A stretch of DNA of 41,715 nt from Candidatus Mediterraneibacter vanvlietii (GTDB lineage: Bacteria > Bacillota > Clostridia > Lachnospirales > Lachnospiraceae). The position numbers and the translations under genes were made by a program. The stretch covers positions 1 through 41,715 of the forward strand of contig DXGZ01000009.1 of NCBI GenBank assembly GCA_019113645.1, written 5' to 3'. This document shows, one piece after another, positions 25,184 to 33,469 of this stretch. A model generated the notes under the pieces. It made no database searches, had not been told where the DNA came from, and saw only the letters and a list, made by a program, of their open reading frames with translations. How positions within the stretch are numbered: the first letter of the stretch is position 1; each line of letters opens with the position of its first letter.

Positions 25184-25397
25184 TTCTGGACGAGGGGATG
25201 TACCTGTCATGTTCCGTTCCAGAATCCGGGAACTTCTAAAGGAATGAAAAAATGTTTAAAAGCAAAACGGCACTCGGGGCAACTCGCCTGCGGCTCAGAC
25301 AATCCCCTCGCACCGTTTAATAACATTTTCCCATTCCTTAAGAAGTTCCATCGGATTCCTCCAAAGTCACATGCCACGCACATCTCCTCGTCCAGAA
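25184..25397 (+). repeat. Palindromic element A (214 bp)
   Basis: Ends TTCTGGACGAGG and CCTCGTCCAGAA are perfect inverse copies, and the arms remain alike inwards (GGAACTTCTAAAGGAATG against CATTCCTTAAGAAGTTCC) to a central loop. The loop has CAACTCGC, then CTCAGACAAT, shared with element B. It resembles MITE or REP-type hairpin repeats. Confidence 0.7.
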
Positions 25398-25482
25398 AGA
25401 TTCATCAAGACATCCGCTTCGCTTCCTGCATGCTTCCCACCGGAAGCTCAGTGAAGCAAAACAGGCGGGAAAACCGCGAAAC

Positions 25483-25545
25483 GGCGCGGCTGGAAGGACT
25501 TACACATAGTAAGGCTTTCCTGCCGCGCCTTTGTTTTTCATAGTT
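25483..25545 (+). terminator. GC-rich central hairpin, terminator-like
   Basis: GGCGCGGC-TGGAAGG pairs with CTTTCC-TGCCGCGCC and is followed by TTTGTTTTT. It sits at the symmetry centre of the composite element. As a terminator it would stop transcription arriving from the helicase operon. Confidence 0.55.
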
Positions 25546-25604
25546 GATTATTCGATGACTTTCCCAGCCAGTAAAACAGAAAACAGCCCCCATTTCAAGA
25601 AACT

Positions 25605-25817
25605 TTCTGCTGAGGCTGAGGGTGTGGGCAGGGTGACTTCGGAAGGGTTTTAGTGTATCTTGAAGTTCCGGGCAGGGACGTTAGGGCAGACGGCGAGATT
25701 GTCTGAGAGAAGCGAGTTGCTCGCCGTCTGTCCTTGCATTTAGTCCATGGCCGGAACTTCTTAGATTCACTTAGACCCTGGAGCGGAACCCGGAACATAC
25801 CATCAGCCTCAGCAGAA
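25605..25817 (-). repeat. Palindromic element B (213 bp), opposite orientation
   Basis: Ends TTCTGCTGAGGCTGA and TCAGCCTCAGCAGAA are perfect inverse copies. Read on the reverse strand it contains GGAACTTC-type arms, an 11-bp perfect stem (CAGACGGCGAG/CTCGCCGTCTG) and a loop with CAACTCGC then CTCAGACAAT, the same loop words as element A although the stem sequence differs. Confidence 0.7.
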
Positions 25818-25909
25818 TACGTCTTAAAATGCTCTCCTGTTTTCGGAAATATCGTCTCAAAAGTCAGCGGACCTAATCAACTAAATAGCTGCATGATTAA
25901 AAAAATAAA

Positions 25910-25944
25910 TGTAATTTTATGCATAAGTATTGCATTTTTATGCA
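25910..25944. promoter_or_regulatory. Tandem ARG boxes (ArgR operator)
   Basis: TGTAATTTTATGCA (25910-25923) and TGCATTTTTATGCA (25931-25944) both fit the ArgR half-site layout TGNAT-WWWW-ATNCA. Their centres are 21 bp apart, the usual distance of paired ARG boxes, and the second covers the -35 of the argF promoter, as expected for repression by arginine-loaded ArgR. Confidence 0.65.
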
Positions 25945-25958
25945 TAGATGTGTATACT
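25930..25958 (+). promoter_or_regulatory. argF promoter
   Basis: TTGCAT (25930-25935), 17-bp spacer, TATACT (25953-25958), about 70 bp before the argF start; the -35 lies inside the second ARG box. Confidence 0.6.
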
Positions 25959-26028
25959 GTTCCTATCATAATTGTTAAGAACTATACTGCGATCGGCATT
26001 GAACGCAGAGAAAGGGATGTGTATAAAA

Positions 26029-27033
26029 ATGAGTACAGTGAATTTGAAAGGACGTCATTTTCTGACATTAAAGGACTTTACTCCGGAGGAAATCACTTAT
26101 CTGCTGGATCTTTCAGCTGAAGTAAAGGAGAAGAAAAAGAAAGGGATTCCGGTCGATAATTACAAGGGGAAGAATGTGGCGCTGATCTTTGAGAAGGACA
26201 GTACGAGGACTCGCTGTGCTTTTGAGGTTGCAGCTCATGACATGGGAATGGGCGCCACCTACCTCGGACCGACCGGTTCTCAGATGGGAAAGAAGGAGAG
26301 CATTGAAGATACGGCGCGCGTGCTGGGAAGGATGTTCGATGGAATCGAGTACCGCGGGTTCGGACAGGAGCTTGTGGAGGAACTGGCAAAATATGCAGGA
26401 GTTCCGGTGTGGAATGGTCTGACGAACGAGTACCACCCGACGCAGATGCTGGCGGATATGCTGACCATTCGTGAGAATTTCGGAACGCTCAAAGGTCTGA
26501 AGCTGGTATATATGGGTGATGCACGTTATAATATGGGGAATTCTCTTATGATTGCGTGTTCGAAGCTGGGACTTGATTTTGTGGCATGTACGACAGAAGC
26601 ATATTTCCCGAATAAGGAACTGGTGGCACAGTGTCAGGAGTATGCGGCGGAGTCAGGCGCATCGATTACGCTGACATCAGATGTAAAAGAAGGAACAAAA
26701 GATGCGGACGTGATCTGTACAGATGTATGGGTATCCATGGGAGAGCCGGATGAAGTATGGGAGAAGAGGATCAAAGAGCTCTCGCCGTATAAAGTTACGA
26801 AGGAAGTGATGGCAAATGCGAAGGAGAGCGCCATCTTTCTTCACTGTCTGCCGGCGTTCCATGATCTGAAGACAAAGATCGGAAAAGAGATGGGAGACCG
26901 TTTCGGTATTGAGGATATGGAAGTGACGGATGAGGTGTTTGAATCTGCTCAGTCAAAGGTGTTTGATGAGGCGGAGAACAGGATGCATACGATTAAGGCG
27001 GTTATGATGGCAACGCTTGGAATTGAGCAATAG
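26029..27033 (+). CDS. argF: Ornithine carbamoyltransferase
   Basis: A 334-residue enzyme that makes citrulline from ornithine and carbamoyl phosphate in the cytoplasm. Carbamoyl-phosphate site STRTR (58-62), HPTQ (136-139), the domain block [14 protein letters not shown], the ornithine-side SMG loop (236-238) and HCLP with catalytic C273 (272-275) are all intact. I chose ATG 26029 ([16 protein letters not shown]): length and alignment fit the family, whereas the open frame back to 25972 adds sequence unlike it. AAAGGGA lies 12-13 bases upstream, a little far. ARG boxes on the promoter point to the biosynthetic rather than the arginine-deiminase role. No other arg genes are adjacent. Confidence 0.95.
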   Translation: MSTVNLKGRHFLTLKDFTPEEITYLLDLSAEVKEKKKKGIPVDNYKGKNVALIFEKDSTRTRCAFEVAAHDMGMGATYLGPTGSQMGKKESIEDTARVLGRMFDGIEYRGFGQELVEELAKYAGVPVWNGLTNEYHPTQMLADMLTIRENFGTLKGLKLVYMGDARYNMGNSLMIACSKLGLDFVACTTEAYFPNKELVAQCQEYAAESGASITLTSDVKEGTKDADVICTDVWVSMGEPDEVWEKRIKELSPYKVTKEVMANAKESAIFLHCLPAFHDLKTKIGKEMGDRFGIEDMEVTDEVFESAQSKVFDEAENRMHTIKAVMMATLGIEQ

Positions 27034-27065
27034 AATATTTCATAATAGAATACAGGCATATGGGA

Positions 27066-27130
27066 AACGTCTTTGTAATTATTGCTGAAAGGTTAAATTC
27101 AGTTAAAGAAATAATTACAAAGGCGTTTTT
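27066..27130 (+). terminator. Terminator after argF
   Basis: AACGTCTTTGTAATTATT pairs with AATAATTACAAAGGCGTT (one G-U) around a 25-base loop, followed by TTTTT. It makes argF monocistronic. Confidence 0.8.
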
Positions 27131-27194
27131 GATTTAACAATTTCTGCGTCGTCACTTACCTTTTTTTTACGTATTTTTTCTACAAATAAGATAG

Positions 27195-27245
27195 TTTGAA
27201 TTCAAAAAGAAAATTAAAATAGAGTCTGCGCGGTTTGAACACCGC
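27195..27245. promoter_or_regulatory. Palindrome and small hairpin before the ugp-like operon
   Basis: TTTGAATTCAAA (27195-27206) is a perfect 12-bp palindrome, and GCGGT-TTGAAC-ACCGC (27230-27245) a small hairpin, both 65-115 bp before the first gene of the transporter operon. They are candidate operator and leader structures; no clear -35/-10 pair stands out. Confidence 0.3.
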
Positions 27246-27309
27246 TTCATAATATTCGATTGAAATGTAGAAAAATTACAGGACAGAGGAATAAGGGAGG
27301 AGAGACGCT

Positions 27310-28455
27310 GTGTCAGAGATTACATTAAGAAATGTATGCAAAGAGTTTGAAAAAGGGCAATTTGCAGTAAAAGACTTTAATCTGGACATTCGCGACCGTG
27401 AATTCATTATCTTTGTCGGTCCTTCGGGCTGTGGAAAATCCACGACTCTGCGTATGATCGCGGGGCTGGAAGACATCAGTGACGGAGAACTGTGGATTGA
27501 CGGTGAGTTGTGCAACTACTATGAACCGAAAGACAGAGGGCTGTCCATGGTATTCCAGAATTACGCATTATATCCGAACATGACAGTATACGGGAACCTG
27601 GCGTATGCTCTGAAAATCAGAAAAGTTCCGAAAAGCGAAATTGATGAAAGGGTACATAAAGTGGCGAGGACCCTGGAGATTGAGCATTTGCTCGACCGCA
27701 GGCCGGCAGCGCTGTCCGGTGGACAGAAGCAGCGGGTTGCCATCGGCAGCGCTATTATCAGAAAGCCGAAAGCGTTTCTGATGGATGAGCCGTTGTCTAA
27801 TCTGGACGCGAAGCTGCGTGCCCAGATGAGAATTGAACTGGCAAAACTTCATAGAGAACTGGAGACAACCATCATCTATGTTACTCATGATCAGACAGAG
27901 GCAATGACTCTGGGAACGAGAATTGTAGTTATGAAAGACGGTGTTGTTCAGCAGGTGGAGGCGCCGATTGAGCTGTATAACAATCCGGCAAACCTGTTTG
28001 TCGCAGGTTTTATCGGATCTCCGTCAATGAATTTTTTCGAGGCGTGCGTAGGCGAGGAAAACGGAAGAATCGTTGTGTATATCGGAGAGAAGGAAGAGGG
28101 AAGAAAAATATACCTCAGCGGATACCGTGCGGAAATGGCAAAATTAAGGGCGCTCAACAAGAAAGTAACTCTGGGAATCCGTCCCGAAGATATCTACGAA
28201 GCGGATGAAGCGAAGGAAAGAGGATTCGAGAAAGACACTGTCGGAATGGAAGAGACGGTTTCTGCCAGAGAAATGCTGGGAGCAGAAGTATTTCTTTATT
28301 TTGACGCTCAGGGAAAAACGCATGGCGTGCGTCTGAATCCGGAAAACCGTACCCAGACGGGAGAGAAGATCAATTTCTATTTTGATCCGGAAAGAATCCA
28401 TCTTTTTGATAAAGATACGGAAGAAAACTTATTCTACAGAGAGGAGATGCGGTAA
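27310..28455 (+). CDS. ugpC: ABC transporter ATPase, UgpC/MsmX type
   Basis: A 381-residue ATPase of the carbohydrate/glycerophosphate importer class. Walker A GPSGCGKS (37-44), Q-loop MVFQNYALYPNMTVYGN, signature LSGGQKQRVAIGSAI, Walker B AFLMDEPLSNLDAKLR, H-loop YVTHDQTEAMTLG, then a C-terminal TOBE-like regulatory part of about 140 residues. The start is GTG 27310 with GGGAGG 9 bases upstream. It overlaps the first permease by one base (TAATG). Having its own ATPase, the operon need not rely on a shared MsmX. The symbol is by analogy; substrate inferred from the enzymes downstream. Confidence 0.9.
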   Translation: MSEITLRNVCKEFEKGQFAVKDFNLDIRDREFIIFVGPSGCGKSTTLRMIAGLEDISDGELWIDGELCNYYEPKDRGLSMVFQNYALYPNMTVYGNLAYALKIRKVPKSEIDERVHKVARTLEIEHLLDRRPAALSGGQKQRVAIGSAIIRKPKAFLMDEPLSNLDAKLRAQMRIELAKLHRELETTIIYVTHDQTEAMTLGTRIVVMKDGVVQQVEAPIELYNNPANLFVAGFIGSPSMNFFEACVGEENGRIVVYIGEKEEGRKIYLSGYRAEMAKLRALNKKVTLGIRPEDIYEADEAKERGFEKDTVGMEETVSAREMLGAEVFLYFDAQGKTHGVRLNPENRTQTGEKINFYFDPERIHLFDKDTEENLFYREEMR

Positions 28456-29324
28456 TGAATACAGGTAAAAAAACAAAACTGAATGTTTCCCCATATTTTT
28501 ATCTTGTTCCGTGTATGCTGGTGTTTGCCGTATTCCTGTTCTATCCGTTTTTCAAGACCATTTTCCTGAGTCTTTTCCTTACGGACAGAATGGGACAGGC
28601 CAAGATTTTCGTGGGACTTCAGAACTATATTGAACTTCTCACATCGGCATCGTTTCAGAACAGTTTAAAAGTAACGTTGATTTTTGTTGTGATAGTAGTA
28701 GTCGGAGGAATGCTGCTGGGGCTGATCGCCGCGGTTCTCTGTAACCGGGCGTTTCCGGGAATCCGGGTGTTCAGTACCGCGTACGCGCTGCCAATGGCAA
28801 TCGCATCCAGTTCCGCTGCCATGGTATTTCAGATCATGCTTCATCCTACGGTGGGCATTGTGAACAAGCTGACAGGACTGGACATTAACTGGCTGAATGA
28901 TCCGAATACTGCGCTGATCTGCGTGGCGATCCTTACGGCATGGCTGAACAGCGGAATTAATTTCCTGTATTTCTCAGCCGGACTTGGCAACATTGACGAA
29001 ACGATCTATGAGAGAGCATCCGTGGACGGAGCGAGCAGCGTGCAGAAATTTTTCAGCCTGACACTGCCGGGGCTTTCCCCGATCATGTTCTATACACTGG
29101 TTGTAAATATTATCCAGGCATTCCAGTCCTTTGGTCAGATTAAGATCCTGACAGAGGGGGGACCGGATGAGGCGACAAATGTTATCGTGTACTCAATTTA
29201 CCGTGACGCATTTTTTAACTACCGGTTTGGAAGCGCTGCCGCGCAGTCGGTTATTCTGTTTATCATTGTCATGCTGATAACACTTGTTATGTTCCGCATT
29301 GAAAAGAAAGGAGTAAGCTACTGA
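28455..29324 (+). CDS. ugpA: ABC importer permease, UgpA/MalF type
   Basis: A 289-residue permease with six helices; the N-terminal FYLVPCMLVFAVFLFYPFFKTIFLSLF is typical. The EAA loop that contacts the ATPase is ERASVDGASSVQKFFSLTLPGLSP (about 190-215). It starts at the stop of the ATPase gene and its stop overlaps the next start (TGATG), so the importer subunits are made in step. The specificity is inferred only from operon context. Confidence 0.9.
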   Translation: MNTGKKTKLNVSPYFYLVPCMLVFAVFLFYPFFKTIFLSLFLTDRMGQAKIFVGLQNYIELLTSASFQNSLKVTLIFVVIVVVGGMLLGLIAAVLCNRAFPGIRVFSTAYALPMAIASSSAAMVFQIMLHPTVGIVNKLTGLDINWLNDPNTALICVAILTAWLNSGINFLYFSAGLGNIDETIYERASVDGASSVQKFFSLTLPGLSPIMFYTLVVNIIQAFQSFGQIKILTEGGPDEATNVIVYSIYRDAFFNYRFGSAAAQSVILFIIVMLITLVMFRIEKKGVSY

Positions 29325-30241
29325 TGAGTCAGATGGATACGATGACCATAAACGGTCAGAAAACAATCAGCAGGGAAGAACTGCTGGCGCTGAAAAGCCG
29401 TATGAACGCGAAGGCGCTGACAAGACGGAGAATCCGTACAGGCGGACTGCTTGCGGCAAATATCGTGGTTGCGATTATCATTCTGCTTCCGCTTTTGTAT
29501 GCGGTCAGCATTGCTTTTATGCCGTCAAGTGAGCTGTTCACAACGGAATTGAATATTCTGCCGAAGCATCCGACGCTTCAGAATTTTGCAGATGCGTTCA
29601 CCAATATTCCGCTGCTCCGGTTTATCCTGAATTCATTTATCATGGCAGGATGCATTACGCTCGGTCAGATTATCACATGTTCGCTCGCGGCGTTCGCGTT
29701 TTCTTTCCTTGAGTTTAAGGGAAAGGGAATTCTGTTCATGGTTGTTATGGCGACCATGATGGTTCCGGGAGAGGCAACGATTATTTCTAATTATCTGACT
29801 GTGGGAAATCTTGGAATGCTGGATACATATCCGGTGCTGATTATACCGTATCTGACATCGGCAATGGGAATCTTCCTGTTCCGGCAGTTTTACATGACCT
29901 TCCCAAAATCACTGTATGAGTCGGCGAAGCTGGACGGATGCGGAAATCTGCGGTTTATCGTAAAGATTCTGATTCCGCTGACAAAATCCGCAATCGGAGC
30001 TATGGCAGTGTATACCTTTATTAATGCATGGAATATGTATATGTGGCCGCTCCTTGTAACAGGCTCCAATGATATGAGAACGGTTCAGATCGGTATCAGT
30101 ATGCTGAACAGTGTAGACTCTCAGTCGATTACGATGATGATCGCAGGCGTTGTTATGGTGATTATTCCGTCAATCGCGATTTTTATCGCGGGACAGAAAC
30201 AGCTGATCCGCGGCATGTTTTCAGGTGCCGTGAAAGGCTGA
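29324..30241 (+). CDS. ugpE: ABC importer permease, UgpE/MalG type
   Basis: A 305-residue permease, longer than average at the N terminus by a polar tail of about 40 residues (SQMDTMTINGQKTISREELLALKSRMNAK). Six helices follow, and the EAA loop is ESAKLDGCGNLRFIVKILIPLTKSA (about 200-225). It pairs with the preceding permease to form the membrane channel, and ends 50 bp before the binding-protein gene. Confidence 0.9.
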   Translation: MSQMDTMTINGQKTISREELLALKSRMNAKALTRRRIRTGGLLAANIVVAIIILLPLLYAVSIAFMPSSELFTTELNILPKHPTLQNFADAFTNIPLLRFILNSFIMAGCITLGQIITCSLAAFAFSFLEFKGKGILFMVVMATMMVPGEATIISNYLTVGNLGMLDTYPVLIIPYLTSAMGIFLFRQFYMTFPKSLYESAKLDGCGNLRFIVKILIPLTKSAIGAMAVYTFINAWNMYMWPLLVTGSNDMRTVQIGISMLNSVDSQSITMMIAGVVMVIIPSIAIFIAGQKQLIRGMFSGAVKG

Positions 30242-30291
30242 TTATAGATATATATTGTGTGTTGAAAGTTAGAAGAAAAAGGAGAAAAGAG

Positions 30292-31692
30292 ATGAAAAAG
30301 AGAGTTGTATCAGTATTATTGACAGCTGCTATGGCAGTAAGCCTGCTGGCAGGCTGCGGCGGAAAGAGCCTTGCAGATCAGGCAGCGGCGCAGGGCAGCG
30401 CGGGCTCCGGCGAAGGAGAAACAGCGGAGACGGCAGAGATGGCCGCGGCAGATGAAGTGGATGGAACAGAGATTACATTCTGGCACTCCATGGGAGGTGT
30501 CAACGGACAGGCTATCGATGAGCTTGTAAAAAGATTTAATGAAGAGAACGAACTTGGCATTACAGTTGTTTCCGAGTATCAGGGGGAATATGACGATGCT
30601 CTGAATAAACTGAAGAGCGCGCAGATCGGAAATATGGGAGCAGATCTTGTACAGGTTTATGAGATCGGTACCAGATTTATGATTGATTCCGGCTGGATCG
30701 TTCCTATGCAGCAGCTCGTGGATGCGGACGGATATGACCTGTCTCAGATTGAGCCGAACCTGGCGGCATACTATACCATTGACAATGAGTTGTATTCCAT
30801 GCCGTTCAACTCATCCACACCGCTGATGTATTACAACAAGGATATGTTTGACGCGGCAGGAATCACAGAGATTCCGACAAGCCTGGAAGGTATTGAGGCA
30901 ATCGGTGATCAGCTGTTAAATGAGGGCGGCGCCGGAGAAGTAATGTCACTGTCCATCTATGGCTGGTTCTTCGAGCAGTTCCTTGGAAAACAGGGACTGG
31001 ACTACGCAAATAACGGAAACGGACGTGAGGATGCCGCGACAGCGGTTGCGTTTGACGAAAACGGCGGAGCGGCAAATATTCTGAACGCATGGAAATCCCT
31101 TTATGACAAAGGGTATGCTCCGCTTGTCGGAAAAGGAGGAGACGCGGGACTGGCGGACTTCTCTGCAGGAAAATCCGCGATTACGCTTGCGTCCACTGCT
31201 TCTTTAAAGCAGATCCTTCAGGATGTAAACGGCAAATTTGAAGTAGGTACGGCTTATTTCCCGTCAATTACAGATTCTGATGAGGGCGGCGTGTCTATCG
31301 GAGGAGCTTCTCTCTGGGCGCTCAATAACCAGGATCCGAAGAAATTAAGAGCAACATGGGAATTTGTAAAGTTCCTTGTATCTCCGGAGTCTCAGGCTTA
31401 CTGGAACGCGCAGACCGGTTACTTCCCGGTGACGACAGCCGCACAGGACGAGCCGGTATTCAAGGAGAATATCGCTCAGTATCCGCAGTTCCAGACCGCG
31501 ATTGATCAGCTGCACGATTCTTCGCCGGAATATGTAGGCGCGCTGCTCAGCGTATTCTCCGAGGCAAGAGCAACTGTGGAATCTGAGATCGAGAGTCTGC
31601 TGAACGGACAGGCAACGGTGGACGAGGCTGTGACTAACATGGCAGATACGATCAATGAGTCCATTGAAGAATATAATCTTGTAAACGGATAA
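30292..31692 (+). CDS. ugpB: Extracellular solute-binding lipoprotein (UgpB-like)
   Basis: A 466-residue binding protein. The N terminus MKKRVVSVLLTAAMAVSLLAGC is a lipoprotein signal with lipobox LLAGC and lipidated C22, followed by a flexible Ala/Glu/Gly linker. The mature part has the family-1 extracellular binding-protein pattern (ITFWHSMGGVNGQAIDELVKRFNE, MPFNSSTPLMYYNKDMFDAAG, ATWEFVKFLVSPESQAYW). It captures substrate outside the membrane for the two permeases. AAAAGGAGA precedes ATG 30292; the open frame back to 30259 has no ribosome binding site. Similarity to UgpB, not maltose-binding proteins, is judged from the WHSM start and from context. Confidence 0.9.
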   Translation: MKKRVVSVLLTAAMAVSLLAGCGGKSLADQAAAQGSAGSGEGETAETAEMAAADEVDGTEITFWHSMGGVNGQAIDELVKRFNEENELGITVVSEYQGEYDDALNKLKSAQIGNMGADLVQVYEIGTRFMIDSGWIVPMQQLVDADGYDLSQIEPNLAAYYTIDNELYSMPFNSSTPLMYYNKDMFDAAGITEIPTSLEGIEAIGDQLLNEGGAGEVMSLSIYGWFFEQFLGKQGLDYANNGNGREDAATAVAFDENGGAANILNAWKSLYDKGYAPLVGKGGDAGLADFSAGKSAITLASTASLKQILQDVNGKFEVGTAYFPSITDSDEGGVSIGGASLWALNNQDPKKLRATWEFVKFLVSPESQAYWNAQTGYFPVTTAAQDEPVFKENIAQYPQFQTAIDQLHDSSPEYVGALLSVFSEARATVESEIESLLNGQATVDEAVTNMADTINESIEEYNLVNG

Positions 31693-31727
31693 AAGCAGAC
31701 ATATAATAAAATACAGTGTCAGTGCGT

Positions 31728-31759
31728 AAGGGACCGCCGCTTTTATGCGGCGGTCCCTT
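31728..31759 (+). other. Strong stem-loop after the binding-protein gene
   Basis: AAGGGACCGCCGC pairs perfectly with GCGGCGGTCCCTT around TTTTAT. No U-tract follows, so it may stabilise the upstream mRNA 3' end or lower expression of the two enzymes downstream rather than end the transcript. Confidence 0.6.
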
Positions 31760-31851
31760 GGCAGTATCACAGATTAAAACCGGCCCGGATCCCATAACGG
31801 GAAGTTTGGGCGAGTCTTGAATTTATTTTATAGAAGAAAGAGGAAACGGCC

Positions 31852-32592
31852 ATGACAAAAATATTTGCACACAGAGGCGCCAGCGGCTATGCGCCGGAAA
31901 ATACACTGCCGGCATTTGCGATGGCGGAACAGCAGGGGGCTGATGGAATTGAACTTGATGTACAGCTTACAAAAGACGGGGAGGTTGTTGTCATCCATGA
32001 TGAGAAAATCGACAGAACCGGTACGGACAGGGGATATGTGCGCAATTATACGCTTCAGGAGCTTAAAAACCTGTCATTTCACAATCAGATGGAACGTTAT
32101 CGGGGGGTGAAGATTCCGACGCTCCGGGAAGTGCTGGAACTGGTTAAACCGGGGAAAATGCAGGTAAATATCGAACTGAAGACAGGCATATTCTGGTATC
32201 CCGAAATTGAAGAAAAGACAATGAAAATCGTGAAGGATGCAGGGATGGAAGAAAGGGTGATTTATTCTTCGTTTAATCACTACAGTGTACAGAAAATCCG
32301 AAGCCTGGATGAGCAGGCGGAAACAGCCTATCTGTTTGGCGACGTGATTTGCGATGTGGAGAAATACGCGGAGAAGACAGGCGTAAACGGTCTGCACCCG
32401 GCGGTATACCATCTCTATATGTCAGACTTTATGGAACGTTACAGAAACAGCGGGCTGAAAGTGCGGGTATGGACAGTAAACCGGGAAATCGATATGAAGA
32501 AATTTATCGGGGCGGAACTTGAAGCTGTAATTACAAATTATCCGGATACCGCCCTGGCTGTCAGAAAGCAGGTGGAAAATGCTGAAAGATAA
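31852..32592 (+). CDS. glpQ: Glycerophosphodiester phosphodiesterase
   Basis: A 246-residue GDPD-family enzyme without signal peptide, so cytoplasmic. It cleaves glycerophosphodiesters to glycerol-3-phosphate and an alcohol. Catalytic residues are in place: H7-R8 (AHRGASGYAPENT, with E16), E34 and D36 (GIELDVQLTKDG) and H49 (VIHD). The end EAVITNYPDTALAVRK is typical. Its place after a UgpBAEC-like importer mirrors E. coli ugpQ, and this is the main reason to assign the importer to glycerophosphodiesters. It overlaps the next gene by 14 bp. Confidence 0.93.
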   Translation: MTKIFAHRGASGYAPENTLPAFAMAEQQGADGIELDVQLTKDGEVVVIHDEKIDRTGTDRGYVRNYTLQELKNLSFHNQMERYRGVKIPTLREVLELVKPGKMQVNIELKTGIFWYPEIEEKTMKIVKDAGMEERVIYSSFNHYSVQKIRSLDEQAETAYLFGDVICDVEKYAEKTGVNGLHPAVYHLYMSDFMERYRNSGLKVRVWTVNREIDMKKFIGAELEAVITNYPDTALAVRKQVENAER

Positions 32593-33376
32593 GAAGCTTT
32601 TTCTTCTGGACATTGACGGAACGGTCTGCATCGGGCAGCGTCTGATCAGCGGGACGAAAGAATTTCTGGAGGCTGTAAGAGAGAGCGGCGGGCAGTTTGT
32701 GTTTATCACAAATAACTCTACGCGGAGTATTGATGACTATATTCTCTCGTTTCAGAAGCTTGGAATCATGACAGATTACAGTAATTTCATAACAGCCTCG
32801 TTCGCCACGGTACAATATCTGAAGAAAAACTACGACGGGAAACTGATCTATGTGATGGGGACGAAATCACTGATGCGTGAGCTGAAGAGAAATAAAATCC
32901 GGGTGACGACAGACTGCATGGATCCGGAGATTGCCTGTGTACTCGTGTCCTATGACAATCAGCTTACTTATGAGAAGATCCAGGATACCTGTCAGATCCT
33001 GAGTACCCGGGATGTGGATTACATTGCCACAAATCTGGATTACGTATGCCCCATTGAATTCGGATATGTTCCCGACTGCGGGGCGATCTGCCAGATGATT
33101 GAGCACGCGGTGAAGAAGACTCCGCAGTATATGGGAAAACCGGGAACCGCAATGGTTGAATATGCACTGAAGCTGAATCATTATTCAAAAGAGAAGACGC
33201 TGATTGTTGGCGACCGTCTCTATACAGATATCCTCTGCGGACACAGAGCCGGGGTGGAGACAGCTCTGGTTCTCACTGGAGAAGCGACCCGCCAGGAGGC
33301 GGAACAGTGTGAATACGGTCCGGATTATATTTTCCGGTCGGTTGAAGAATTATATCAAAAATGGCTGAACCAGTGA
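32579..33376 (+). CDS. HAD-IIA family phosphatase (NagD-like)
   Basis: A 265-residue phosphatase. Motif I is LLDIDGTVCIG (nucleophile D11, acid D13), motif II FITNNSTRS, the C2-type cap lies between about 75 and 180, motif III region MGKPGTAMVEYA, and motif IV is VGDRLYTDILCG. Family members dephosphorylate small phosphates such as glycerol-phosphate, phosphoglycolate or UMP. Translational coupling with the phosphodiesterase suggests glycerol-3-phosphate as a possible substrate, which would release glycerol and phosphate; this is inference. Confidence 0.9.
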   Translation: MLKDKKLFLLDIDGTVCIGQRLISGTKEFLEAVRESGGQFVFITNNSTRSIDDYILSFQKLGIMTDYSNFITASFATVQYLKKNYDGKLIYVMGTKSLMRELKRNKIRVTTDCMDPEIACVLVSYDNQLTYEKIQDTCQILSTRDVDYIATNLDYVCPIEFGYVPDCGAICQMIEHAVKKTPQYMGKPGTAMVEYALKLNHYSKEKTLIVGDRLYTDILCGHRAGVETALVLTGEATRQEAEQCEYGPDYIFRSVEELYQKWLNQ

Positions 33377-33386
33377 ATTTTTTCTC

Positions 33387-33414
33387 TTGTTTCTTCGAAA
33401 AGGTATGATAAAAT
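33387..33414 (+). promoter_or_regulatory. Promoter of the TetR gene
   Basis: TTGTTT (33387-33392), 16-bp spacer, TAAAAT (33409-33414), 56 bp before the start. Confidence 0.5.
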
Positions 33415-33469
33415 AGCAATATGTTTTTTTAGATGCTTCTTGTGAACGACTTAAATGAGGTGGCTGATG

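Larger units (their letters stand above)
25112..25891. repeat. Composite ~780-bp inverted structure in a 1-kb gene-free region
   Basis: The gap between the methyltransferase and argF (24973-26028) holds no credible gene. It is bounded by CAGCTATTTAG (25112-25122) and its inverse CTAAATAGCTG (25881-25891). Both ends continue in the same way inwards: about 58 bp of weakly similar DNA, then CGTATTCTG at nearly the same offset (69-70), then a 213-bp hairpin element (25184-25397 and 25605-25817), and a GC-rich hairpin lies at the centre (25483-25529). The midpoint of the outer repeats (about 25502) nearly coincides with that of the central hairpin (25506). It looks like two inverted copies of one non-autonomous element, or a large structured RNA. 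The first 140 bp (24973-25111) show nothing I can name. Confidence 0.6.

Noticed and set aside
25166-25543. Open frame of 125 codons on the forward strand
   Set aside because: It runs through palindromic element A and the central hairpin, has low-complexity-like composition, no ribosome binding site and no recognisable domain.
25595-25798. Open frame of 67 codons on the reverse strand
   Set aside because: It lies wholly within palindromic element B; a by-product of the repeat.
25184-25817. CRISPR array
   Set aside because: Only two copies in inverted orientation, palindromic arms and no regular spacers or cas genes.
25972-26028. N-terminal extension of argF
   Set aside because: The extra 19 residues have no counterpart in the family; the ATG at 26029 gives the normal length.
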